Part shown: positions 10,980-22,111 of the stretch, piece by piece | How positions within the stretch are numbered: position 1 is the first letter of the stretch | Layout of the letters: every line of letters begins with the position of its first letter | Assembly: GCA_918026815.1 (NCBI GenBank) | Contig: CAKJVC010000150.1 | Location: 186,001-250,000 of the forward strand | From: Chalara sp. BL73 | Taxonomy: Eukaryota > Ascomycota > Leotiomycetes > Helotiales | Direction of reading: 5' to 3' | Length of the DNA stretch: 64,000 nucleotides | Notes under the pieces: model-generated | The model's input: the letters and a program-made list of their open reading frames with translations, nothing else | The model's database searches: none | What the model was told of the DNA's origin: nothing | Position numbers and translations under genes: made by a program

Positions 10980-11258
10980 TCAATACGAAGTATCACAGAG
11001 AGTGATACAAACACTGACTGTCTGCAAAGGCACTCCCAAAGCTGCGTCTAGTAGCCTAACGATCTTCTCTGAGGTCGAGGCCAGCCGCTCGCCATCCGGC
11101 GAGAAGGCTACAGCCTTGACGTCGCCATTTTGGCACACGAGTGTCTGGAAGGGCGTTCCGGAGACTACGTCCCATAGCTTGACCGTCCCGTCCCTTGAAG
11201 CACTCGCCAGCAGCTTGTCATCCGGTGAGAAAGCTACATCGTTGACGTAGGTCGGCAT
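10980..11258 (-). pseudogene. WD40-repeat fragment (HET-E/NWD-like)
   Basis: The minus strand encodes about two WD repeats: VNDVAFSPDDKLLASASRDG, TVKLWDVVSGTP, then VKAVAFSPDGERLAS. The spacing and near-identical repeat cores are those of the C-terminal WD40 array of NWD/HET-E-type STAND proteins. No N-terminal domain is attached: upstream the frame runs into a LINE reverse transcriptase at about 11256. It is a stranded fragment, not a complete gene. Confidence 0.75.
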
Positions 11259-12178
11259 TATAAAAGAGGTAGAGAATCGGGGAGAGCGGCGATCCTTGAG
11301 GTATTCCGGTTTGAATAGGGGCCGAGGGGGCTGTGTACTCTTGGAGCTTGAGTGTAGTAGATCGGTTACTCAGAAAGGAGTCGATCCATTTCACTAGCGT
11401 TTGATTTACTCTGCATTTCCTTAAGTTGTGCAGCAACCGTGGTCGAGAGACGTTGTCGAAGGCTCCTGAAACGTCAAGCGGGAGTAGTGAAGCCACCCTT
11501 CCGTCAGCCCAAGCTTTGTGTACATGTTGGAGAAGGAGGTGCATAGCATGGTCTGTTGACGTGAGTATCGGCCTCCTGTATGTCGGCTCAGGAGGAGGTA
11601 GTAGATATCGACAAGGTAAGTGAGTCGGTTGGCAACTACAGCTTCTAGTGCCTTCCCAACGTATTAAGGAGAGCAATCGGCCGGTATGACTTGGGTTGTG
11701 TATAGTCATCTTTCCCTGGCTTCTGGAGAACTACTGTTATGGCCTCCTTGAAGTGTTTAGGACAATATCCTTGCTGGGGGCATGCGTTGAAGAGCTTGTA
11801 GAGGTGTGGGAGGAGGATGTCTAGGGTCCGATGCAGGATGCCGTTTGTGATGTTGTCAGTGCCTGGTGCCTTGTTCGGGACAGCCCTGCGCACTACCTTC
11901 CGGATCCCCGGCATCGCAAGCTCCGAGCATTCGATCGGTTGAGGGTATTCATATCCATTGATGTCTGAGAGGTCGGCTTGAATTGGCGGCGGAAAATGGA
12001 CTGGCGTAGGGCTTCTGACTCCTCTTCTGGCTGGCAGGCAAGCTCTCCATCTGGCTTTATTAATGCTGACATGCAGGCAGGTGCTACAGTGTGTCTGTTT
12101 TTGGCCTACTTGACTAGTTTCCAAAGGCCAGATTCGGAGGCGCGATTCTTCCTCTACTCCGTGTCGATTGGTACACAC
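11256..12178 (-). pseudogene. Non-LTR (LINE, Tad/I-type) reverse transcriptase fragment
   Basis: Two minus-strand blocks, offset in frame near 11645-11709, carry reverse-transcriptase landmarks in order: APGTDNITNGILH, PKHFKEAITVVLQKPGKDDY, SYRPIALLNTLG, then LLPLDVSGAFDNVSRPRLL (catalytic Asp block) and GIPQGSPLSPILYLFYNADL. The next expected YADD block is missing because the sequence switches to WD40 coding at about 11256. Endonuclease and poly-A tail are also absent. This is a 5'- and 3'-truncated, frameshifted LINE copy. Confidence 0.85.
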
Positions 12179-12189
12179 TTCTCTTGATT

Positions 12190-13064
12190 TACGCTTTTAA
12201 CTTAAGGCACATCTCCGATTTTGGATCCTTCCAATCCCGACCGTGCTTCAGATTCTGCCTGGTAGTATCTGGCATCCCAGGCAGAATTGGGAGCACGAGG
12301 AATTGGAACTAATCGTGTGTCGAGTTTTGTCCCTGTAAATAGAATTTTTCTTAAAGTTGCTCGAAAGTGTAAGGATTTGAGTCAAGGTAGGCATTGATTC
12401 TAGATACAAGACGTAGCGCGAGGAATCAGAAAGAAGCTTAATTGATTGATTGACTTACTTACTTGGATTATTTGATGGTCTTAATAATCTCCACGATTTT
12501 TGGTCACGTGACTTCGCGTCTTCTTAGCTTCTCTAGGAGGCTATGCTGCCGAGTTTCAGGGTTAGGAGCCATGCTGTAAGTGTACATGTGATACTATTTG
12601 TAACAATAACAGCCTGGCAATACCTTGTGTTAGGGTTCGGGGGAGGTTGTGGGCCTCGTCTATAGATGTGCCGAATGCAGCCATGCCATTTCTAGAGCCT
12701 TTCGTCTGGATCGGCTTGGCTGCTCTCAAAATCTCAAAGCTTCCATGCCACACTTAGGGCAATGCACCTAATTTGCACGGAAGCCCCTTTCCGTCGGCTA
12801 TTAAAAGTCCGAACAGACGCACAGGCGGCAACATCTTCCCGTCCGGAGCTTCCTGCTAGAATCAGGATTGAATGCATTTCCACCATTGGAAGGATCGGCA
12901 TACGAAATAGTGTACGCGGCTCCTCCCTATATAGGAGGCTAAGAAGCTGCGCCGTACGTAAAGCACCTATATATATTCCTTAATATATTTAATAATATTT
13001 AGAATAATTCTAGCTCATCGCGTAGCTTCTATGGAGTAACCATATTAAAGGTAAGTTAAATAAC
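12190..13064. other. Non-coding, with small inverted repeats
   Basis: No protein family is recognisable. Short inverted words occur, for example TTAGCTTCTCTAGGAGGCT near 12530 against AGGAGGCTAAGAAGCTG near 12936. This may be another decayed element; I cannot define its ends. Confidence 0.4.
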
Positions 13065-13241
13065 TGTTGGTTCCGTAGGATACCTATCACGTAGTAAAAG
13101 GCGTCGTAGCTATTGACTACGCTCTTGTTGGTGTGATTATGGTTCCTTGATTGATTGTTCTACTAAGATTCTACTCTATGGCTATGGAAGTGTGCGGGTA
13201 TGCCCCGCATGTCACGTGTCGACATGGATGGCATACCGACA
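13065..13241 (+). mobile_element. Solo LTR (family TGTTGG/CCGACA), copia-like
   Basis: 177 bp beginning TGTTGG and ending CCGACA, flanked by the 5-bp duplication ATAAC (13060-13064 and 13242-13246). Related copies at 39536-39769 and 58978-59163 share CACGTAGCAAAAGGCGTAG and the following ACTACGCTCTTG block. The copia-like label rests only on the short length and termini. Confidence 0.78.
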
Positions 13242-13758
13242 ATAACTAACGTTTTGAGACTGAGTAGGCGGTAGAGCTATAGGTGTAGTATAGCATGAAA
13301 TGAGGGTTTTGCTAAATATTTTGTGAGTGGCTAAGTTTTGGCAGGGTTGGCTAAGAAAAAAAACTTGTCAACGAAGTACTCAGCAAATGGTTCACTTTTC
13401 ATGCCGCATACCTTCGTACACTACAAGGACATACCCTGTGAGGCAAAGTGTACTGTGCAGATCATGGAATCGCATTCCAAATTGCAACAGTTCAGCTGGG
13501 CATGGTCTCGGTGGAACTATGTGTCATGCACTATAAATGACGCGGCGAAGGCCGCGAATGCCGAGCAAGTCAACAGTCAATCTCTGTCCATTTCAAATGT
13601 ATTTAGGAGCTTCACCCTTCAGTAGTCATGGAGGCCAGGAAACCGTCTTCAGGACTTTCGATCCTTCTTCACATAAACGTGAACCTGAGGAGAAGCCCGA
13701 TCCTAACCAACCTCTTCCCAACTTTTATTCCTTGAATTTATTGAAAGCGGAAGCCAGC

Positions 13759-15004
13759 ATGCCTGTCCTTTGGGTCTTCATTTTAGGATCTTTTTTATCC
13801 CGTTTAACATGGGGGGAGAGGTATGAGATCCCCAATTCTGTCTTCAATGGATCTGTTAATACCGAGTTTCAATCTGGGATCGGTGGGTTCGATGGTCTGA
13901 AGATAACGCCGCGGCCGAATGCCACTTCATTCGAGTGGTAGGGTTACAACATCTCGCACTCAATCCAAGGACATTGACTAATCCATCGTACAGGTGGTAC
14001 TTTGACGCATTCTCGACATCATCAGCAAATGAATCAGTGGTTATAGTGTTTTTCATAGCTACACCTGAAGCCTTCCCAGGCGTGTCCCCAAACCCGTACA
14101 TCTCTGCGGAACTCACTGTAACTTTCGATGATGGAAGTAGAGCAGCTGGCAGTGTAGCTGCTGCAGATGGCGCCGCTGGCGCCGCTATTGTTGAGACGTA
14201 CATTGACGGCGCATCAGGCGACTGGCAATCAACTGGTTTCAAATTCGAAGGCTCCGACCTTCTTACTGAATACACCGTTAGTGTAAACGCTTCATCCATC
14301 GACGCATACGGGACGCTTACATTGCACTCGGTACGTTGCCGTCTCTTTGGCTCTTATAACTGACAAGCTTCTGCACCCATTCAGCGTTTCCTCCTTCGCC
14401 CCACTAACTAAATCCGTAGGTTGCGCCTGCTCATTACCCTTGTGGCATGAACCAACCGTCCTCCACCGAAGTTATCTATCCGCATGTTGGCTGGGCAAAT
14501 GCACTCCCTGACGCTATCGCAACGGCAGAATTTACGATTAACGGCCGGAGCGTATCGTTTGAAGGTATCGGATACCACGACAAAAATTGGGGCGACGTAG
14601 CATACATGAACACAGTTCAATCATGGTACTGGGGCCATGGACGCCTAGGACCATTCTCGCTTGTCTGGTTCGATGCCATCGTGCCTGATGGTACCGAATA
14701 TGTCTCTGGATACGCTGCGTGGAATGGAACTGTGATAGAAGCGAGTTGCACGGAGCCAGCAGTCAAAGCAAGACCGTACGGGGCTAACAGTGAGTACCCG
14801 CCTAAGACAACCAGTGGGCACCCGGATGGGTTTGAGTTAGAGTTCGATTTGGGCAGCCTAGGAATTATCAAGGCAAATACAAGTACGCAGCTGGTAGCTG
14901 ATGAAGGCGTGTCGTACGCGAGGTATGTGGGGAGTATTAGTGGGGGCATTGTAGGAGGTGAGCAGTTTGAAGGGAAGGCTTTGTGGGAGGAAGTTAAGAT
15001 TTAA
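13759..15004 (+). CDS. Fsa2/CghA-type (lipocalin-like) Diels-Alderase homologue
   Basis: Exons 13759-13937, 13994-14330 and 14420-15004 give 1101 nt, 366 aa. The N-terminus MPVLWVFILGSFLSRLTWG is hydrophobic and signal-like. Family landmarks follow in order: GGFDGLKITPRPNATSFEWW YFDAFS across the first junction, VAPAHYPCG across the second, HVGWANALPDA, GIGYHDKNWGD, SWYWGHGRLGPFSLVWFDA, and a C-terminal SYARYVGSISGGIVGGEQFE. These match fungal pericyclases that build decalin rings on polyketide-tetramate scaffolds; the fold is related to CrtC/hydroxyneurosporene synthase. Length and order fit and no stops interrupt it. Such genes normally sit beside a PKS-NRPS and a trans-enoyl reductase, yet here it lies alone between repeats and a rhamnosidase gene. 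The homology is strong; substrate and activity are unknown. Confidence 0.88.
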
Positions 15005-16707
15005 GATTGGGCCGTAATCCCGAGTTCTTGGTATCATCGTTCTGTGATTGAGGGTGCGTGCGAGCTCCTAGCCAGAGTGGGATATATCTTTTAAGATTAC
15101 TTAAACTTGCTGCTGATTTTGTGGCAACCATTTCATGGAGGCTTCTGCCATTTTCAGAACTTCATTCCCTTGTCTCTCCACAATTAGGCTTGTATTGCCA
15201 ACGAGGTTCTCATTGGCTAAATAAAGAAAAAAAAAATAGAATGAAATACGGAACGCAATAGCAGGAGAAGAACAGGAGATATTGGTTAGAATTTATAGGG
15301 GTCTACGATGTCTGAGCCCGAATCCTGAACCGATTTAGACACTCTTTCAGTGGCTTGAAAATATTTAAAACTTTCTTGTTTGCAAAGCCTTTATTTTACT
15401 TTTAATACCACAAAGTTCCCCACATACAGCCAGCAAATATACCCTCCTACCGACCAACAACAACCTTCCCATACGGCACCACGACCACCCTCCCCACCAA
15501 CCCCATCTCCACCTCCGCCGGCGCCGACCGCGCATTCGCCATCCCACTAGTCTTCATCCCATTCCACACCCCTCTCAACCCATTACTCATCGTTGTGGCA
15601 ACCACCGCTTTCACCAAATTGTCCCCATTCTTCAAAAATTTCGAGATATCCGCCCGCGCCCACGTCAAGTCTAGAGCTGCAAGAGGTTTGCCATTAATAC
15701 TAACGCGTAAGCTATGGATTACAGGGCCGAAATCGATGATTGCGCCTAGAGGTGTTTTGGTGTTGGTGCTGGAACGGGGAGGCGGCCAGGTGAAGGTCGT
15801 AGTGTAGTGCCCTATCCCCGATGTATTAGAAAGACCGCGGATTTGAGACCACGGGAGGAGAGAGGGGAGAGTGTGCGTGGTATTGTATTTGTTCGCGAGG
15901 ATCTCGACATCAGAGAGGTTGGATGGCGGATCCCAGTGTTCGGCGATCAGCGTATAATTGCTCAAAGTAAATGCAGCGGGAACATTAGGTGCGTGGATTG
16001 CGTGTCGCCTATGGTCCGATGTCACGAGTGGGATGCTGTTGCCGCTCGTAACGAAGGATGTGGTTTTCGCGACCAGCCCCTCCGACCTGGAGTATGAGAA
16101 TCCGATGATAGATTCCGGCGTCCGTGTGAAATGGACTTTGGGAGTATCTATGCCTGGGATTTGGTCCGAGGTGAAAACGAGTATCATCGATTGTTTGGCG
16201 GCGAGTTGAATGCTAATCTCGGTGGTTGAAGGGTGGGAGCTGTAGTTTAGCACCGGGGTCCGCTCACCAGACCATGCGTCCATGTAGTATGGGATTCCTT
16301 TCGTGGCAAATTTGATGGAGCCCTCGCTGTAAATACCTTCGTTGTATATGAAGATGTAATCAGCCCCGGTTGCGGGGTCTTTCCTCCAATTTGTCCACCA
16401 AGTTGAATTGGCGGAGACTTGCGTCAAAGGAGTCACTCTCATTGATCGAAGCATGTTTGACAAAGTACCGGTAGTGGCACTCTTCACATTTCTCAAAGAT
16501 TGCATTGCTTTGATTGTTGATTTGACAAAGAACAATGCTGACTTGTTATTATGTCCGGCAAATGAATTTGGAATGCCGCCGTAGAAAATGACAGGAAGAC
16601 CAGCTTTGGCAAAGGTGTAGATTTTCGAGAGTCCATCAACAGTGAGGGTTGCATTTGAAGCAATAACAAGTGCTTTATAAGCGGGGCCATCTGGTGCTAG
16701 TGCATTA

Positions 16708-18527
16708 AGTCCCCACCCCCCCCTTTCGGCCACCCCTGCCTTTCGGCCACCTCGCTTAGCTCCCTCCCACCCACTTCAAAGCCTAATATCTCTACAACCC
16801 TTGAACTTCTATACAATCGCCCGTAGCCTCAGTATTTACAGACGAATCAGAGTCTCCTTCTTCAATTTCTCTATCCCCGGCTTCTATTTGGGCTACTTTA
16901 ATGGCCCGGACGCTTGCAAACTTCGAATTCGGGCTTACTCTAACTTTCCGTCTTTTCTTAGGCTGGGACCCTTCTATTTTAGCTTCCAATTGTTTTATTC
17001 GAAGCTCTGCTTGGGCTAAAGCGTAGTCTTTCTCATCCCAGCCTTTTGCAAGCTTCTTAAAAAGCTGGCGACGAGTTGGGAGATCGGTCTCTCCTAATCG
17101 AGTAATTATATCGGCTTGTAAACGCACATCTCTAGCTTTTCTAGAGGTCTCCCATTGAATAGCTGATATATTCTCATTCCATACCAGTCCTTCTTCCATA
17201 ATCAAGTCCTTTGGAGCTGGTGCAGAGTCATTATTGCTATTTTCAAGAAGCAAACGGCTCATCAGAGGCTTAGCCATATTAATCGGCCATAAACCGGTAG
17301 CCTTCCACCCAGCTTTAATATTCTTAGGTATCAGACTTTGTTCCCGGGCCTTCTGATAGCATAATAAAAAGTTCCGCTTCCCAATTGGAGTAGAATCAGA
17401 CAAAAGACTTAAGTTACCAAGCTCTTTTCGGTAAGCTGCTTTCAAAGGGGAGAAAATTGATAAATCTAAAGGCTGTAAAACGTGAGACGAGTGAGGAGGC
17501 AAAAACAGTAAGTATATATTATGCATAAAGCACGTATACATAAATTCTGTAGTCTCATGACTTCCATGGCCGTCTAGAACGAGCAGTCTAGGCTCTTGAG
17601 GGTCCGGGAAAGCCGTAGAAGGTATAAATACTTTCTCAAGCCATTCCTGGGCTGTAACGTCTGTAGTCCAGCCATTTTCGGTAGCAGTAAAGTGCCAACG
17701 GCTAAACTTATCAAGGTTAGTAGGGAACCATTGTTGCTGTACTGATTTTCCTTTGTATATAACCAGTGGATCGAGCGCTCGGCCGGTGGCTGAAATACAT
17801 TCAATAAATGAGGTCCAAGCTCTAGATCCGGGCTGCTTTCTCTGAATAAAACGCCGATTTTTACTCCCAACGACTAGCCCATTAACTCCTTGGCCTTCCA
17901 TAATGCCAGCTTCGTCCATATTCCACCGATTTTCCGGCTTAATTGCTTTGATTTCAGGAATTTGGAATTTTTGGAACCAAAGCTTTATAATTTCTGACGT
18001 AGCTCCATTGACACGTACAGAATCAATACTATACTGTCTCTTAGTCCGGAGAATGGGATTCCTTTTCAAAAAGCTTCGTATCCAGCGTTTTCCTAGTGTA
18101 GTAGTGTCTCCTCGTACAGTTAAAAGCCGCTGAGCAAAGTCTTTAATCTGCGAGTGCGTAGGGCTAAGCCCTAAGCTTTCTTGAACTAGAATCCAGTCTG
18201 TTAAGCGCTTCTTCTGAACCGGAGCTAGCTTTTGCAGTGCTTCAGCACCTGTTTGACGGGTTTGGTGGCCATAAATCCTACTTTGAAGAGTAGACCTTGG
18301 TATGCCCCATTCGAGACTAGCTTTTCGGATAGAATCACCCTGGCTAATAGCTTCAAGGGCCCGTAATAAGTCTTCTTCCATATACTGAGGCTTCATAATT
18401 AATTGCAATAGTAGCCACAATTTCAAAAGTATCAGATAAGTTATTATCAAATTATAATTATTCAAAGTGAGGGCATGAGAAGTTACGGTGTGCTAAGCGA
18501 GGTGGCCGAAAGGGGGGGGTGGGGACT
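16708..18527 (-). mobile_element. Fot1/pogo-class DNA transposon, apparently intact
   Basis: 1820 bp with a 27-bp perfect terminal inverted repeat starting AGTCCCCACCCCCCCC and TTTCGGCCACC, flanked by TA on both sides (16706-16707 and 18528-18529). The left end repeats the TTTCGGCCACC unit in tandem. It carries one uninterrupted transposase gene on the minus strand. The ends are identical over the TIR, in contrast to the heavily mutated elements nearby. Confidence 0.92.
16792..18396 (-). CDS. Fot1-type DDE transposase
   Basis: The start at 18396 (MKPQYMEEDLLRALEAI) gives about 534 aa; a further upstream Met would add only a hydrophobic run encoded by AT-rich sequence. A psq/HTH segment (DSIRKASLEWGIPRSTLQSR) is followed by a CENP-B-type second DNA-binding domain, then the DDE catalytic core with NMDEAGIMEG, LLVLDGHGSHETTEF, LPPHSSHVLQPLDLSIFSPLK, and a later GLWPINMAKPL. 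A basic, acidic-tailed C-terminus includes PKKRRKVRV, a likely nuclear signal. Length, uninterrupted frame and conserved acidic residues suggest the protein could be functional. Confidence 0.93.
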   Translation of the reverse strand: MKPQYMEEDLLRALEAISQGDSIRKASLEWGIPRSTLQSRIYGHQTRQTGAEALQKLAPVQKKRLTDWILVQESLGLSPTHSQIKDFAQRLLTVRGDTTTLGKRWIRSFLKRNPILRTKRQYSIDSVRVNGATSEIIKLWFQKFQIPEIKAIKPENRWNMDEAGIMEGQGVNGLVVGSKNRRFIQRKQPGSRAWTSFIECISATGRALDPLVIYKGKSVQQQWFPTNLDKFSRWHFTATENGWTTDVTAQEWLEKVFIPSTAFPDPQEPRLLVLDGHGSHETTEFMYTCFMHNIYLLFLPPHSSHVLQPLDLSIFSPLKAAYRKELGNLSLLSDSTPIGKRNFLLCYQKAREQSLIPKNIKAGWKATGLWPINMAKPLMSRLLLENSNNDSAPAPKDLIMEEGLVWNENISAIQWETSRKARDVRLQADIITRLGETDLPTRRQLFKKLAKGWDEKDYALAQAELRIKQLEAKIEGSQPKKRRKVRVSPNSKFASVRAIKVAQIEAGDREIEEGDSDSSVNTEATGDCIEVQGL

Positions 18528-20857
18528 TACTCTTGACTGTTGCTTGTGGAAGGGCAAGATTATCCGGGGAAAGATATTCATAGGTGTAGCCTGAGTTACA
18601 CGTTAGAATATCCCTTGCAGCAAGAAGATGAGATCAATTTACCGAAAGAGGTCACATCAGAAACCGGGCCAAAGTCGGTCCACGTGTACTGCTTTGATAC
18701 CTAGGTCCATAATTAATGCCAAGACTTAATTCCATGACCAATGGGGCATACCTTGTTAACGAACACAATATCCCTTTTCGGGATACCAGTCTGCAAAATA
18801 AACTGCGTTCTAGCGAGGTAATTCATGCTGTCCAAGTACCCAACTTCCCATGCAGGTTGGTGTCGAGAGTGCTGCTCACTAACTACATAATTGAACTACG
18901 GAATGGGTCAAAAAGTCGTTCTGAGATTGCGATGAATATTCTGAGACTTACACTGGTATAACCAGGCCACGTTGTCTTAAAGTATCGATGGGAATATGTT
19001 GCTCCATGTATAACCATCTGATTCGAACCACCAGCGAACGAACGCTTGCTGTCGTCGAGTAGGTCTGGAAGGGTGATTTGATAGGTCTTCCTAGCGACCG
19101 CGTTAACTTCATTAGAGATGACGCGCTTGCCAGCTAAATTTGCCGGGCCCGAATATTGGAGAAACGCATCGATACTGTTGCCAAACTAAAATTCTAAGGT
19201 CAGATGAAATTTTGGTTGAAAAGGGGGGCAGGACTTACCGATAGGGTTTCCAGTTCTGGAGCATCAGGGATCGGCACATCGGCCTGCGCATCGATGGGCA
19301 GTCCATACCCAACCTGGCAGGAATACTGCATATTGAGGTATTCATGTGCCCAGTCCTTGAAATGAGTCATGTATTGTGAGTACATGTAGGTTAATGTTTT
19401 CCGGTAGTCGTTGACATAACTTTGGCCGGCATCCGATTCATCACTCAAGTACCAGACATTGGTCAAGTAGATAAAACCCAACCCGTTTTGCTTTGTGAGC
19501 AACGGAATATATTTAGTGATAGAATAGCCGTGCATTTGTTGGAAGATGGTGGGTAAGTTGGGCGACCAATTTGCGGTCGCAGGTATCTCGATCGAGTCTT
19601 CCCAAACTGTGACGAGTCAACATGTTTGTTTCTAGTATTAGGGACAGATCTCAAATCTCACCATAGTTCCCAACTTGCTGCAGGAGCTCTTTAACTCCGT
19701 TCACCAACACATACTTTTCTAGAAAGTCTGTAGTAACCTTGGCTCCAACAGCGCTAAAATGGTCAACAGCGAATGAGCCGTTCTGTAGGAAATTCTGAGG
19801 ATTCAGCGCTGGGATGCAAGCGCGGTGGAGACCTTGTGACGAGTACGAAGCAATAATGACATAACTCGCATTTCCAAAAGCAGGCGGTAAGGTAAGTGTA
19901 AGCCGCCCACCGCTCCGAACTTGGCTGGTGACGTCAGTTAGGGTCGCTGCTGAGAAGTAAGTCTGAGTATATTGTTCTGAGGGAACCTCCAAAACACCAG
20001 GGAAATCCTGCCGGAAGCTGTGCTGGGTCGAATTGATAATGAGGGCGGTGACGACAGATTGCAATATTCTAGACCCATATCCTGGAACAGTCCCATCGAA
20101 CGTCGTGCCAGCGGGAAATGTTGTATTATAGGATGTCTGAAAAGATTTCTGAGTATGATTTTACAAATACCAGTGACATAAACAATAACTCACAACTTGC
20201 CAGGCCAGTCCTGGGTTTCCAATTTCTGCAGGGACTCCTTGGCCACTCTGAGGTCCGAAGGACATATCCATGACTAAGCCATTATTTTTCGTTGCTTGGA
20301 GAGCGGCTTTCAATATGGTATTGTACGCAGGCAAGCCTGTGGAGATTAGGAGATGATACTAGGTAGCAATCTCACAGATTTGCTCTCACCGAAACCGTAG
20401 ACGCTCCAATCTGGGAAGACGTCTTCCCGGGGCAAAGATCCACCGGTTCCACTGAAGCTGGTTAACAAAGCCCCGCCGTAGAGATAAAAGGGTAGGAATT
20501 GGATGCCTCCAGCACCAATCAGACCGATGCTTTTGATGTCCGCTGCCAACGCGTCTGGTTCGATGCTTGCATCTGGAACCCTGCAGGCCGCGTTAGTCGA
20601 GCCAAGGGCTTGTAGTCCAGAATGGCCCTACCAGTATCTGAACCGCGGGCGAACATTCACGGAAGGCTCCGAGAAGGTCCCCGCATCAATTCCAGAGGCA
20701 CCGACTTGAGGGTCAAGATGGTCTTTGTCGTTTGGGAGAGCCTGAACGAATGGCTCGCAAGAAAGCCCAGGGCGATGTGTACCTAGATGGTTGTTGGTGA
20801 AACCATTGCTTTCAACATCGAGTGCACAGCGGGGAAGACGAGGAGATTGAATCAGGC

Positions 20858-21025
20858 TCACAGCAAAACACCACATTCTGGCCTGTTCTCTTGGGTGCCG
20901 TCTGCAGGTTCCTGTCTATCCCATCCCTCCCAACGCACAGCTTTATCTAAACCAGCCTCGGCTCCTGCTGCACCGAACATACGGCCGCTTTCCTGGCACA
21001 ACACAGGTAGTCCTAGTCGCTCGGG
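20858..21025 (-). pseudogene. Unidentified coding-like remnant abutting the pogo element
   Basis: One minus-strand frame is open from the edge of the inverted repeat at about 21025 to a TGA at 20858 and reads like real protein (CQESGRMFGAAGAEAGLD, then VRWEGWDRQEPADGTQ). I do not recognise the family with confidence. It has no start codon, its upstream part would lie beyond the transposon, and it overlaps the start region of the rhamnosidase gene in another frame. Confidence 0.3.
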
Positions 21026-21151
21026 TCACCCACTTTACTTACGTAAAGTAGGTGAGGGTCAGCAATACGCAAAAGCCAGCAATACGCAAAAGCCAGCAAT
21101 ACGCAAATTTTGTAATACCACCTTTGTAATAATTGTAATAACTCAACGCCA

Positions 21152-22106
21152 TGACTTCTAAATCTCTTGAAATTGAAGATTTTATTGGCAAGGCCATAGA
21201 TCTATTAGATTCCAATCCGCAAATGAAATTGGCCGAAGTTGCGCGTCGCTATAATGCGCCGTACCACAGACTTCGAGCTCGTCGAATGGGTCGCAAACTA
21301 TCTCTTACTTGAGGAGGTTACAATAAAAAGCTTTCCGAACCTCAAGATAACGCTATAAAAGCATATTTACCTCTTTTATTTGGCCTGGGCATCGCTGCAA
21401 ACGTTGATAATATGATTGTTGGGTGTAATCGAGTATTGTATTATAGTGGTAGCACTGAAACAGTCAGTCAACGATAGGCTAAAAAATGGATCGTACGCAA
21501 CGTTAGCTATTGGAAAACCTTACGTTTAAAGCCGATATTATCGAAACGTCGAAATGCTCATAAAGCTGAAGCTATTTAAAAGCACTTTGCAGCTTATTAA
21601 CGCTGCGTCGAATACTGAGAAGTTCAAGATAGTAATATTTACAACTTCGACGAAACGGGATTCTAAATTGGAATAGTTGTAAGAGGTCAAGTAATTGTTT
21701 CTCGTGATTGCGAATTAACTTGGATATCAGATCCTGAGAATCGAGAGCTTGTTACAGCTGTAGTTGCGATCAACCGTAAAAAGTCAAAAAGTTTACAACC
21801 GATCGACTTGGCTTTAAATATATCGAGCATTTTGATGGCTTTACAAAAATGTCGACTGTAGGCTTATATCGCGTTATTATTTTTGATGGCCATTACTCAC
21901 ATGTTACTGAAGATTTTATCGACTATTGCTAGCAACACCGAATTCGGCCATTCTTTCTTCCATCGCACTTGACACACTTGTTGCAACTTTTCGACGTTGG
22001 AGTATTTCAGACTTCAAAGCGTTATTTTAAGGATGCTGTACGACAAGAAGTATTTATGGATGCTAAAAAGCTTGATAAACTGACTTTTTTCGACTATTTC
22101 AAAGCT
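21152..22106 (+). pseudogene. Pogo-like transposase, 5' half (decayed)
   Basis: From the ATG at 21152 the frame reads a psq-type N-terminus (LAEVARRYNAPYHRLRARR), GGYNKKLSE, NIYNFDETGF and VAINRKKSKSL, interrupted by several stops. Stops fall where Gln, Arg or Trp is expected, which is what C-to-T and G-to-A changes produce. The frame shifts after about 21840. It is separated from its C-terminal half by the gypsy insertion. Confidence 0.82.
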
Positions 22107-22111
22107 TTTAC

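Larger units (their letters stand above)
15447..20876 (-). pseudogene. GH106-type alpha-L-rhamnosidase-like gene split by a Fot1 element
   Basis: Minus-strand exons between about 20820 and 15447 show a GH106-like protein: ALPNDKDHLDPQVGASG, RPRFRYWVPDAS (joined across an intron), GLIGAGGIQFLPFYLYGG, NGLVMDMSFGPQSGQGVP, FLQYSGPANLAGKRVISNE, then the C-terminal beta-sandwich in the 3' block (about 420 aa, ending KVVVGR). The family removes terminal L-rhamnose from plant polysaccharides and glycosides and is secreted. A 1820-bp transposon lies within the coding exon at 16708-18527; the host codons on its two sides (LPQATVKS and NALAPDGPAYK) abut in frame with a single TA. The remaining frames are largely open, so the disruption looks recent. 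One junction near 18.6-18.9 kb and the exact first exon could not be resolved; those could hide further damage. Confidence 0.78.

Noticed and set aside
13338..13625. Plus-strand frame just upstream of the Diels-Alderase
   Set aside because: The Diels-Alderase has a good Met with a hydrophobic start at 13759, and the upstream frames lack homology.
15595..16209. Plus-strand frames opposite the rhamnosidase
   Set aside because: They are antisense to clearly conserved GH106-type coding sequence.
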